Source: Sporocytophaga sp. | GTDB lineage: Bacteria; Bacteroidota; Bacteroidia; Cytophagales; Cytophagaceae | Direction: 5' to 3' | DNA: 64,000 nucleotides | Assembly (NCBI RefSeq): GCF_017745095.1 | Contig: NZ_JAGHZZ010000007.1 | Coordinates: 87,565-151,564, forward strand | Shown: piece after piece, positions 37,313 to 45,764 of the stretch | How the letters are laid out: each line of letters opens with the position of its first letter | How positions within the stretch are numbered: position 1 is the first letter of the stretch | Position numbers and translations under genes: made by a program | Notes under the pieces: generated by a model | The model's database searches: none | Told to the model about the DNA's origin: nothing | What the model saw: only the letters and a program-made list of their open reading frames with translations

Positions 37313-37762
37313 TTATTTAGTCTGAACAAGCTTTCCTAGTTTTGTATAATAAAGCTTCACTTTTCTTTTTCTTTTTTCCACTTCAATAATATAGAGCTTT
37401 TCACCTTCTTTTTTATGAAACTCTTCTGTGTCTTCTATCTTCCACTTTGCAAATTCAGATTGAGAAAAAGCTTTTTTCACATCAGATGGTATGTCATCCA
37501 TCTCTATATCTATTTCCGTTCCTATATAAGTGCCATCAGGACGAAATATTGCTTCCATCTCTTTTCCCTTATTCATAAATTCTGCTTCATAAACATTTTC
37601 CTTTTTCTCCAACTCCCATTCATAGACGAACATATTAGGATACAATTCATAGAAACTATTTCTAACAGCATCAGGCACATCATTCTCAGAAAGCTCTTGA
37701 CAAGTTGCTGAAAGGCTTATAATAGACATAAGACATGCTGAAAATAATATTCGAAACCTCAT
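37313..37762 (-). CDS. Exported PepSY-like domain protein
   Basis: Periplasmic protein of 149 residues. Seen: signal peptide ending SATCQ (about 21), then a PepSY-like fold pattern in two halves: VPDAVRNSFYELYPNMFVYEWELEKKENVYEAEF followed by IPSDVKKAFSQSEFAKWKIED with a strand-rich tail KLYIIEVEKRKRKVKLYY. This matches the small Bacteroidota PepSY-like (PF11396-type) proteins, thought to be periplasmic inhibitors or binding modules of unknown partner. Single gene; the neighbour upstream encodes a lipoprotein with no clear link. Confidence 0.75.
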   Translation of the reverse strand: MRFRILFSACLMSIISLSATCQELSENDVPDAVRNSFYELYPNMFVYEWELEKKENVYEAEFMNKGKEMEAIFRPDGTYIGTEIDIEMDDIPSDVKKAFSQSEFAKWKIEDTEEFHKKEGEKLYIIEVEKRKRKVKLYYTKLGKLVQTK

Positions 37763-37862
37763 ATATCAGTTTTATATTCTTAATGTAGACATTTAACAAA
37801 ATAAGTTATCAATTCTCCTTGTAATTAACTTACTAAGTAAAACTTAAGACGTTTAACATTAC

Positions 37863-38846
37863 TTATTCCTTTTCCAGGTATGTTGCAAGTTTTGTCAGGT
37901 CTTGCTTCATAAGAGTAATATTGGCTTGCAGCTGATCTAGCATTCTGGCTCTGGCTTTCAAACTTTCAGAAGTATACTGACCGCCTTTACCAAAAAACAA
38001 TGCTACCATATTCTGTTTATGTTTGCTTTCTTTTTCTTCCCATTCATAAATGGCCTTCCAACCTTTCAGAATTTGAACCCGGAGTGAAGGCTCTTCTGGT
38101 TTCTTAGGATTGTAATAATTGAAATAATACCAGACATGTGCTGGAAAAAGCAATGAGGTTTCTTTTCCATTCCATATTTCCTCCAGATGGTTTCGAGGGT
38201 GATAAAATTCTACTTTAGGTTTGGATGTAAAAATCATAAAGCCCAATATAGCTTCTGCAATGCTACCTCCCACTTCTACTACATATTCCATGTCATTATT
38301 TTCATTAGTGGCAAATAATATCCCAGAAGCTATTGTTGCAATTGCCCCTACACTGATAGCCGCCACCGTTAGCTTTGTTTCTCTGTCATCTTCTCGTTTT
38401 TTAAGATAATAAGAGATTTGATCTGCTCTTTCTTCTTCGCAATCAATTTCAGAAGCAACGGCAGATATCTCAAGAGAAGCACGTTGAATAGCATTAGAAA
38501 GCTTTCTGTCTAAATCCAATATATTTATTTTGTTTTCAATACTTGGTGTTGAATTATATCTTTTTTCAGCTTCAACATAATCTGTCAGCAAATCAATTAT
38601 TCCAATTGCATTTGCTATTTTCAAGCCTCCCTCCGAAAATCTTCCTACGAGTGCGGTATCCAGTTTGAGGTTATAGAATGGTTCAGGAAAATTATCAACA
38701 GTGTAGTTATATAAATTCTGCTGATTACAGTTAGAATTCAGCTCTTGTATAGAAGATAATTTCGAACTTTTGCATGAAAAGAGAAAAAGAATAGGAAATA
38801 CAATTCCTAAATGCCTAACTATTGATTTAACTTCTCTTGAATACAT
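37863..38846 (-). CDS. Hypothetical lipoprotein with two hydrophobic segments
   Basis: Not recognised. Seen: signal peptide with lipobox FLFSC (Cys about residue 25), a helical middle (about 75-155, charged, possibly coiled), two hydrophobic segments close together (LTVAAISVGAIATIASGILFA near 160-180, VGGSIAEAILGFMIF near 192-206), and a polar C-terminal part ending in a helix (LDQLQANITLMKQDLTKLATYLEK). The combination of a lipid anchor and a hairpin of glycine- and alanine-rich helices is unusual and might insert into a membrane. No functional motif seen. Confidence 0.7.
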   Translation of the reverse strand: MYSREVKSIVRHLGIVFPILFLFSCKSSKLSSIQELNSNCNQQNLYNYTVDNFPEPFYNLKLDTALVGRFSEGGLKIANAIGIIDLLTDYVEAEKRYNSTPSIENKINILDLDRKLSNAIQRASLEISAVASEIDCEEERADQISYYLKKREDDRETKLTVAAISVGAIATIASGILFATNENNDMEYVVEVGGSIAEAILGFMIFTSKPKVEFYHPRNHLEEIWNGKETSLLFPAHVWYYFNYYNPKKPEEPSLRVQILKGWKAIYEWEEKESKHKQNMVALFFGKGGQYTSESLKARARMLDQLQANITLMKQDLTKLATYLEKE

Positions 38847-39366
38847 ATTGAAGGAAAACGGTCTTTCATTAAATTGAAAAATGTATTAATGTTTTAAAAA
38901 TAGAATTCAATTCTGGAAAAAATTAGAAAGAAACCTTCAAATAAGGCTTAGAAGAGAGCAAAATATAAAAACAGACCTGTTATTCAATTATCGAAAAATG
39001 AGGTATAGAACCACCAAATACAACAGTTTCCTGATAATCAAACAAACAGGTCGTTTTATTTAATAAACCGGTTATCCGCAAATCGAAACTGATGATTGAA
39101 CCACCAAATACAACCAGTATCGAAATGAAAATTCCAGGCTATATCATAGAGCATATCAAATCTGATTGGGCATTGAGCTTTATTCAAAACCCATTACCCT
39201 ACCAAACTGATAGACAAATATAAAGTATATTAAAGGGGCATTGCAAGGCTTTTTATATCTTTTCGTGGAGAATACCTAATTCGCATATAATTTAAAGTCA
39301 AAAGCCTTTACCAACATAGGTATATCCCTAAGCTGACAAAGGCTTTCAACAATGGATGATTCACCG
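38847..39366. other. Intergenic region with a 17-bp direct repeat and a long imperfect hairpin
   Basis: About 520 bases without a gene. GAACCACCAAATACAAC occurs exactly twice, at 39008-39024 and 39098-39114 (period 90). The first copy lies in the loop of an imperfect hairpin: GACCTGTT (38974-38981) with AACAGGTC (39045-39052), and ATTATC (38987-38992) with GATAAT (39033-39038). A palindrome AACCGGTT follows at 39066-39073. Confidence 0.55.
39301..39346 (-). terminator. Possible terminator hairpin after the RND pump gene
   Basis: AAAGCCTTT (39301-39309) pairs with AAAGGCTTT (39338-39346); the loop contains a small second hairpin TAGG/CCTA. The T-run on the minus strand is short, so its termination strength is uncertain. 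It lies 20 bases after the gene end. Confidence 0.4.
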
Positions 39367-42300
39367 TTAAAATTTTTCCTGTGAGTTACTCAATTTCTTT
39401 AATCTCCATTTAAAAAAGCTGAAATAAATACTCGGCAAAACAATTGGTATAAGAAGCAAGCAAGTCAATAGACCTCCAATAATTACTGTTGCCAATGGTC
39501 TCTGAATATCTGATCCGATACCATTACTTGAAGCTGCAGGAAGTAATCCTATCAGTGCTACAGTGATCATCATCAGAATTGGTTTTATTTGAACAAGAGA
39601 AATTGATATTATCCTTATTCTAAGTTCCTTCAAATCAGTATATAGGGAAGGTGAATCCTTTAGTTCTCTGTTATAAGCAGAGACTAGTAATACTCCTGCC
39701 ATAATTGCTACACCAAATAAAGATACAAACCCTACACCTGCTGAAACATTAAAGTAATAACCCCTTACCCAAAGAGCTGCAAGGCCACCTAATATTCCGA
39801 TTGGAAGGCAAAGAATCGTTATCAGCATACTGATCACATCCTTATATAGAATAAACAGCAACAGACTTATGAGTAGTAAAGTAAATGGAATTGTGTATGA
39901 CAATTGATTCGTAACCCTGTCGAGGTTTTCAAATTGGCCCCCCAATGCAGTTTTGAACTTCTTGGGAAGTTTCATTGCTTTTAATTTTTTGGCTACCTCT
40001 TTGGCAAAGCCCCCCTGATCTCTTCCTCTTATATTCGCTCTTACTGTTATAATCCTTTTGCCTTCAACCCTGTAGATATTTGTTTGTCCATCAACCATGC
40101 GAATATCTGCCAGTTCGCTCATAGGTATCTGACTCCCTGTAATAGAAGGTACCAACATTTTCTTAACATCCTCTATTGAGCTTCTGCTTTCTGGCAGGAA
40201 TCTGATAACAAGATCAAATCTTTTGGTTCCTTCATAAACAGTACTTATTGTTTTACCACCAATTGCGGCTTCTATCATGAGCTGAATATCACTAACATTA
40301 ATACCATATCTGGCTGCATTCTCTCTGTTAATATTCACAACAATCTGCCCTTGCGGACCTTCCTGCTCAATACCTACATCGCTAGCTCCCGGTATTTTTT
40401 CTATAATCTCCTTTATTCTGTCTCCTACGCTTCTGATCTCCGTGAGATTTTCTCCTGCAATAGTCACCGCAAGATCCGCCGCACTACCGTTTACTACCTC
40501 AGTCACTTGATCAATAATAGGCTGACCAAATGCAAAATAGGCTCCCGGAAATGCCTCCTTAAGTTCAGTCTTTAACTTTAAAACAAGTTCAGCTTTTGAA
40601 GTATCATTAACCCATTCGTTATAGGGGTTAAGATTCATAAGAATTTCAGTCCTATTGGCACCGAATGGATCTGTACCTTCATCGTTTCTTCCTGTTTGAG
40701 TAAGAATGCTTTTAACCTGCTTGTGTTTGGCAATAATCTTTCTTATTTCAGGAGCCAGTTTTGCGCTTTTATGAATTGAAATTCCACTGGGTAGATTACA
40801 TCTGAAAAAGATAGATCCTTCATCAAGGGGGGGCAAGAATTCGGTACCAGTGCGAGCTGCAAGAATGCCAATGGCAGCAATAATCAGGAAAATTAAAAGA
40901 AATCCAAAATTAGGAATACGCATTGTTCTGATAAGCGTTAATTCATATGGATTAATTTTCTTGAGAGGAGCAATCGCCTTTCTACCAATTTCTGCTAGAG
41001 ACGAGAAGATATTTTTTCTGGTGTTATAAAAGCCTTCGCCGACTTCTTCAAATTTCTTTTTATAAATAAATGAGATAAGTACAGGAACCACTGTAATCGA
41101 ACAGATAAATGAGCCCAGTATGGCAAATGAAATAGTGAAGGCCATTGGAGAAAAAAGTTTCCCTTCTATTCTTTGCATTGCAAACAATGGCGTATATGCT
41201 ATTATAATGATAACAACTGAAAAGAATAATTCCTTTCCAATCTCTTGGGCAGAGTGGGTTGTAAAATTATAAATTCCACCTTTTCTTTCTCCGACGGGGG
41301 CTGATTTAATAGATCTCACCAAGTGCTCCACCATAATACAAGCTCCGTCTACAATGATTCCAAAGTCAATTGCGCCAAGAGAAAGAAGGTTAGCCGGAAT
41401 GCCCGTTATTTTCATCATAATGAATGAAAATAATAATGCCACCGGAATAGTAATCGCTACAACTAAAGCAGAGCTAAAGCTACCCAGAAACAATACCAGG
41501 ATTATTACTACGATCGTGATTCCTTCAATTAGCGTATGAGATACCGTTTCAAGTGTAAAATCTATCAGATTGGATCTATCATAGATCACATGAATCTCTA
41601 CTCCTTCCGGCAAATCATTACTGATTACTTCATTGAGTTTTTCCTTGAGTCTTTTCAAGGTTTCTTTTGTATCTTCTCCCCTCTTTAATAATACTATACC
41701 TTCTGTACCGGAATTTTCACGTATTCCTTCAGCAGGAATAGAATAACCGAGTATACCAGACGGATAAGGGGGGCCAATCTCGATACTTGCAACATCTTCC
41801 AGAAATACTGGAACGCCTCCGGAAGATGAAATTACTATTTTCTTGAGATCATGAACATTCGTAACAGCGCCAATACCTCTGACAGCAAAGCCCTGTTCTC
41901 CACGTTCAATTATATTACCTCCTGTATTCAGGTTATTATCTTCAACGGATGAGATAAGGTTTTTTAACGTAAGATTATATTTTTTTAATCGTTCCGGACT
42001 TGTCAGGACCTGATACTGCTTCAAAGGGCCTCCAAAAGAACTGATATCAGCAATACCAACTGTTTGTAACAGCTTAGGAATAATTACCCAATCATTAAGG
42101 GTCTTGAGATCCATAGGGGTATAGTTCTCATTTCCCCTAACCACGTATCTCAGAATTTCTCCTGTGGGTGAAGAAAGCGGTCCAAGCTCAGGTGTCACTC
42201 CAGGCGGAAGCTCAGCATTCTTCAACTTTTCTGAGACATATTGTCTTGCAAAAAAATCTTCAACGTTGTCATCAAAGGTAAGCTGCACTACGGATAAGCC

Positions 42301-42564
42301 AAAGATCGTTCTTGAACGTCTGAAAATAACGCCTGGAACGCTGTTCAAACTTCTTTCAATAGGCATCGTTACCTGTTGTTCTACCTCTTCTGCAGCCCGG
42401 CCCTGATATTGTGTTATGATAACAACATTGGTATCAGAAATATCCGGATAAGCTTCTATTCTTAGAATGGTATATACATATATCCCTCCGATAATGATAG
42501 CAAGAATCCCTGCAATAGGTACCCACCTGTTTTTAATGGAAAATGCAATAAGTTTTGAAATCAT
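39367..42564 (-). CDS. Heavy-metal efflux RND pump, CzcA-type
   Basis: Inner-membrane proton-driven pump of 1,065 residues that exports metal ions from periplasm or cytoplasm through a TolC-type channel. Seen: twelve transmembrane segments in the RND layout (1 + 5, then 1 + 5), N-terminal RIEAYPDISDTNVVIITQY, and the TM4 motif GAIDFGIIVDGACIMVEH with Asp400 and Asp406. From family knowledge, DFG-xxx-DGA marks pumps for divalent ions (Zn, Co, Cd, Ni), whereas the Cu/Ag pump CusA has GAMVDAAIVMIEN; so a divalent metal is inferred. The final residue of the motif is His where Asn is usual. It is the last gene of a four-gene operon, 12 bases after the adaptor. Confidence 0.92.
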   Translation of the reverse strand: MISKLIAFSIKNRWVPIAGILAIIIGGIYVYTILRIEAYPDISDTNVVIITQYQGRAAEEVEQQVTMPIERSLNSVPGVIFRRSRTIFGLSVVQLTFDDNVEDFFARQYVSEKLKNAELPPGVTPELGPLSSPTGEILRYVVRGNENYTPMDLKTLNDWVIIPKLLQTVGIADISSFGGPLKQYQVLTSPERLKKYNLTLKNLISSVEDNNLNTGGNIIERGEQGFAVRGIGAVTNVHDLKKIVISSSGGVPVFLEDVASIEIGPPYPSGILGYSIPAEGIRENSGTEGIVLLKRGEDTKETLKRLKEKLNEVISNDLPEGVEIHVIYDRSNLIDFTLETVSHTLIEGITIVVIILVLFLGSFSSALVVAITIPVALLFSFIMMKITGIPANLLSLGAIDFGIIVDGACIMVEHLVRSIKSAPVGERKGGIYNFTTHSAQEIGKELFFSVVIIIIAYTPLFAMQRIEGKLFSPMAFTISFAILGSFICSITVVPVLISFIYKKKFEEVGEGFYNTRKNIFSSLAEIGRKAIAPLKKINPYELTLIRTMRIPNFGFLLIFLIIAAIGILAARTGTEFLPPLDEGSIFFRCNLPSGISIHKSAKLAPEIRKIIAKHKQVKSILTQTGRNDEGTDPFGANRTEILMNLNPYNEWVNDTSKAELVLKLKTELKEAFPGAYFAFGQPIIDQVTEVVNGSAADLAVTIAGENLTEIRSVGDRIKEIIEKIPGASDVGIEQEGPQGQIVVNINRENAARYGINVSDIQLMIEAAIGGKTISTVYEGTKRFDLVIRFLPESRSSIEDVKKMLVPSITGSQIPMSELADIRMVDGQTNIYRVEGKRIITVRANIRGRDQGGFAKEVAKKLKAMKLPKKFKTALGGQFENLDRVTNQLSYTIPFTLLLISLLLFILYKDVISMLITILCLPIGILGGLAALWVRGYYFNVSAGVGFVSLFGVAIMAGVLLVSAYNRELKDSPSLYTDLKELRIRIISISLVQIKPILMMITVALIGLLPAASSNGIGSDIQRPLATVIIGGLLTCLLLIPIVLPSIYFSFFKWRLKKLSNSQEKF

Positions 42565-42576
42565 CTTGCCAGGTAA

Positions 42577-43542
42577 TTAAAAACCAAAACTTAAACCTTT
42601 CAATAACATTGCACCTTCATAAACAATGGAATCCCCTTCTTCTATTCCGTCCAACAGAATAATATCTTCGCCCATTTCGTTTTCAGTAATGACTTCCTTA
42701 CGTTTAATAATGCTCCTGTTTTTTACAAAAACATAGTTCTTCCCTTCAACAGATATTACAGATGAAACCGGTACGGATAAAGAATTCTCTTCTTCTATAG
42801 GGAATTTTACTTTAGCATACATGCCTGGCTTAAACCTTTCCCCAGGGTTAGCAAGGGTAATTCTCACCTTTGCTGTACGTGTCTGTCTATCGAGCACATC
42901 ACCCACTGCAGTTATTTTACCTGTGAATCTTTCGCCCGGATAAGATGTAAAAAGTACTGTGCAAGGCTTACCGTTCTCAAGACTTCCTATAATATTTTCC
43001 GGTACATTGGAAATAAGCCAGATGTTCCCGGGAGGAATATCTGTCATTGTAATAGGGTCAAAACCTCGCATACGTAGCTGTCCTTCTTTTTCGGCCATTT
43101 CCGTTGCCGCATCGGTAAGTCCTGTTTCAGCTTGTTTAAGCTCAGTTCCTGTTGCAGCCTTGTGAGCATACATATCCTTTACTCTTTGTAGATAATCGGA
43201 ATCTCTCTTATAGTGTGCTATACTTTGCAAATACTCTGTATAAAGCTGATTCAGCTCTTCATCATCAAACAGAATAATTGTATGGGCTTCTTTCAATCTA
43301 GGCTTCAGAATACTGGCAACAACAGTAGCTGGAGCCATATATTCGCTGTTAAGAGCCTTTTTCTTTGCGGCCATAGTCTTAAAAACTCCATTTTCACTTT
43401 TCAAAACTATGACCTGTCCATTATTCTTGACAACAGGATCTAAAAAATCACTATTACTTGTTTTCTCTTCGTCCTTCGTGCAAGAAACAAATAATAGAAA
43501 TATGATTATATAAATAATGTTTTTATAACCGAACATAACCAA
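42577..43542 (-). CDS. RND efflux periplasmic adaptor lipoprotein
   Basis: Membrane fusion protein linking the pump to the outer-membrane channel. Seen: lipobox LFVSC (Cys about residue 21); a helical hairpin (about 95-165, ELNQLYTEYLQ through LTDAATEMAEKEG); then beta-barrel and membrane-proximal domains with IWLISNVPENII, SYPGERFTGKITAVGDVLD, TRTAKVRITLANPGERFKPGMYAKV and a last domain to LKGLSFGF. At 321 residues it is short. The lipoyl half-motif normally before the hairpin is replaced by a brief KPRLKEAHTIILFDDE, so that domain looks reduced. The ATG three codons in (43536) is an equally good start. It ends 12 bases before the pump gene. Confidence 0.88.
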   Translation of the reverse strand: MVMFGYKNIIYIIIFLLFVSCTKDEEKTSNSDFLDPVVKNNGQVIVLKSENGVFKTMAAKKKALNSEYMAPATVVASILKPRLKEAHTIILFDDEELNQLYTEYLQSIAHYKRDSDYLQRVKDMYAHKAATGTELKQAETGLTDAATEMAEKEGQLRMRGFDPITMTDIPPGNIWLISNVPENIIGSLENGKPCTVLFTSYPGERFTGKITAVGDVLDRQTRTAKVRITLANPGERFKPGMYAKVKFPIEEENSLSVPVSSVISVEGKNYVFVKNRSIIKRKEVITENEMGEDIILLDGIEEGDSIVYEGAMLLKGLSFGF

Positions 43543-43547
43543 TAATA

Positions 43548-44798
43548 TTAAATTGTTAATCTGTCTAATATGGACGCCACATACAACAATTCGATCTGAC
43601 TTCTTTTCAAATCATACTGCGCCTGGTTGTGTATAAGCATGGCATCATAAAAAGTTCTCTGCGCTTCCAGAAAATCAATGATAGTGGTATTGCCTTTCAG
43701 ATAAGCATATCTGACTATTTCAAGTACCTCTTTAGATTGATTCAAGATCAATTGAACCTGAACTACATTGTCCTTTTTCTGAAGGTAGGTATTATAATTA
43801 TTTCTCAACTCAACCATCACTTGGAGTTTCAATGCCTCCAAAGCAACTCCAGACTTTAGCTTCATTACTTTGGCTTTTTGAATCTCACCTTGATTCCTGT
43901 CAAAAAAAGGGATGGGCAGAGTGAGATAAGTCCCATAATAGCCCACTGAATTCTGAGGATTATAAATACCTCCAGCTTCTATATTTGGCATTGCATAGGC
44001 TTTCTGAAGTTTCTCATTAACTTTACTTAATTCATTTTCATAATTCAAAGCGGCAATATCCGGTCTTTTCTCAAAGGCCATTTTCATCATAGTATCCAGA
44101 GGTTCTATCAACGACTCTGAAAACAAGCTATCGGAATCTTCAATTGTTACTGAATCAGTGGTACCTAAAAATATCTCAAGCGTTTTAAGCTCATTCAGGT
44201 AGGTCCTGGTGGTATTGCGTTCCTGCAAGGAATATTGCTCGAACAGAATTTTAGTTCGAATCAATTCAGACGGAGTGATTACTTCATTTTTCAGCCTGAC
44301 CTTATTAATATTGACGAGCGTATCAATATTGGCTTTTACTGTTTCTAGCAGATTCAGATTCTTTTTATAAAGCCACAGTTCGAGATATTTGAGCGACACG
44401 TTCAATAAAAGGTTACGCTCCGTCTCCTGAATATTCTTTTTAGTGATATAGGAGTTTACCTCAGCATATTCTATTTTATAATCTCTCTTGTGAAATGTCT
44501 GAAACTGTTTGGTAAATTGATACCACACCTGCCTATTTGAAGCATTAAGATATCCTCCCCTTTCTGGGAATGGACTGTTTCTTGCAGCACCTACCTGAAG
44601 AAACTGGTTATTAAATACTGGATTTGGTCTTAGTCCTGCAGATACAATATCAGCATTTGCCATTGAGGAGTCGTAAACAACAGCCTTCAGAAAGAGGTTG
44701 TTTTTTCTCGATAAACTTAAAGCCTCTTTGAATGAAACCTTTGTTTGGGCAAAAACGGAATGTACGCATAGAATAAAAACCAGATAAATGTTTTTCAT
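43548..44798 (-). CDS. TolC-family outer-membrane efflux protein (CzcC-like)
   Basis: Outer-membrane channel subunit of the efflux pump, 416 residues. Seen: signal peptide ending SVFAQ, then two copies of the helical outer-membrane efflux repeat (about 22-210 and 225-410), with FKEALSLSRKNNLFLKA at the start, RPNPVFNNQF, KRPDIAALNYENEL, and the end-segment LKGNTTIIDFLEAQRTFYDAMLIHNQAQYD-type motif typical of CzcC/CusC. It is five bases upstream of the adaptor gene in the same transcript. Together with adaptor and pump it forms a tripartite metal exporter. Confidence 0.92.
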   Translation of the reverse strand: MKNIYLVFILCVHSVFAQTKVSFKEALSLSRKNNLFLKAVVYDSSMANADIVSAGLRPNPVFNNQFLQVGAARNSPFPERGGYLNASNRQVWYQFTKQFQTFHKRDYKIEYAEVNSYITKKNIQETERNLLLNVSLKYLELWLYKKNLNLLETVKANIDTLVNINKVRLKNEVITPSELIRTKILFEQYSLQERNTTRTYLNELKTLEIFLGTTDSVTIEDSDSLFSESLIEPLDTMMKMAFEKRPDIAALNYENELSKVNEKLQKAYAMPNIEAGGIYNPQNSVGYYGTYLTLPIPFFDRNQGEIQKAKVMKLKSGVALEALKLQVMVELRNNYNTYLQKKDNVVQVQLILNQSKEVLEIVRYAYLKGNTTIIDFLEAQRTFYDAMLIHNQAQYDLKRSQIELLYVASILDRLTI

Positions 44799-44873
44799 TC
44801 TAATGGGAATAATTTAAAAGAAGTAATAAAAGGGATTTTTGTTTTCTGAATGAGCTTCAGAAAATTCGACTAT

Positions 44874-45269
44874 TTAGGAAAGTACCAAAAGTGAAATGTA
44901 TCGTGGAACACCTTTTCTGTAAGAGATAAAATTCAGTTCTCTTATATTTTCTGAAAGAATCTTACTAACTATCTGATCTTTTGGAAATAAAAAATCTACA
45001 TTTAAAAATGGTAATATCCAAAAGCAAACCTTTATAATAGAAACTGATTCTTCTTCCGGAGAAATCTGATAATCATATTCATCATCATCCTCATCTTCCG
45101 GATTTGAATCTGACATACCAAAAATATCTTCAAAGATTAATTCCGTAACGGAATTAATCTCTTCTTTTTCCAAACTATTCTTGCCCGAAAAGGAAGAAAA
45201 CTCCGGAAACAAGAGACTTGAATTCAGAATAAGAATTACAAAGAGATATTTAAGAACCTGAAAATTCAT
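44874..45269 (-). CDS. Small acidic exported protein heading the metal-efflux operon
   Basis: Not recognised as a known family. Seen: 131 residues with a hydrophobic N-terminal segment (about 5-22), a very acidic cluster NPEDEDDDEYDYQISPEEE (about 56-74), then a hydrophobic segment IIKVCFWILPFLNVDFLF (about 78-95) and a basic C-terminal end. The acidic patch could hold divalent cations near the pump, and position as the first gene of the operon (75 bases before the TolC-like gene) supports a link, but both are inference. There is no histidine cluster of the kind seen in known metal chaperones. Confidence 0.6.
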   Translation of the reverse strand: MNFQVLKYLFVILILNSSLLFPEFSSFSGKNSLEKEEINSVTELIFEDIFGMSDSNPEDEDDDEYDYQISPEEESVSIIKVCFWILPFLNVDFLFPKDQIVSKILSENIRELNFISYRKGVPRYISLLVLS

Positions 45270-45346
45270 TTTATTTATACAAAATTATCCATTTTATAGA
45301 AATATTAAAATCCGTTTTTTCCGAAGATCACCATACATCTAAATAA

Positions 45347-45562
45347 AAAACAATTCTGAATTATTTTCTTCCTATATACCGACATTTATCTTATCTGTAT
45401 ACCTTTGGTGATTATGGTTCTGGAGGTATACGATCTTTTACTAAATCAGGACAAGTTGTCAATACTTTAATTACAGACACAGATTATAGGACTTCATCTT
45501 TTGGGGAAGATGAAGAAGTTACTCTTTATGTTATTGATATTAAAAAATTGTATCTTCAATAG
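45347..45562 (+). pseudogene. Possible gene remnant in the 45.3-45.8 kb gap
   Basis: The 495 bases between the acidic protein and the acyl-AMP ligase have no complete gene, but one plus-strand frame is open for 71 codons to a TAG at 45560-45562 without an ATG start. Its last part reads like a protein end: FGDYGSGGIRSFTKSGQVVN, then VTLYVIDIKKLYLQ. It may be the 3' tail of a decayed gene or chance. No homology recognised. Confidence 0.28.
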
Positions 45563-45764
45563 CTTGGTCAAATGGAACCTTAGCTTCATTCCGCCTTATT
45601 CCAATAAAAAAAACAGCTTTTTATAACACTAAATCATAATGAAACAATACACAATGTTTCCATAACTGCAAGAGATCTGTGCCATTGGGCAACATCATAG
45701 TAGCTTAAATAATATGCTTTCTACCAAATAGATTTCAATATATACAATGTCTATTTACTGGTTT

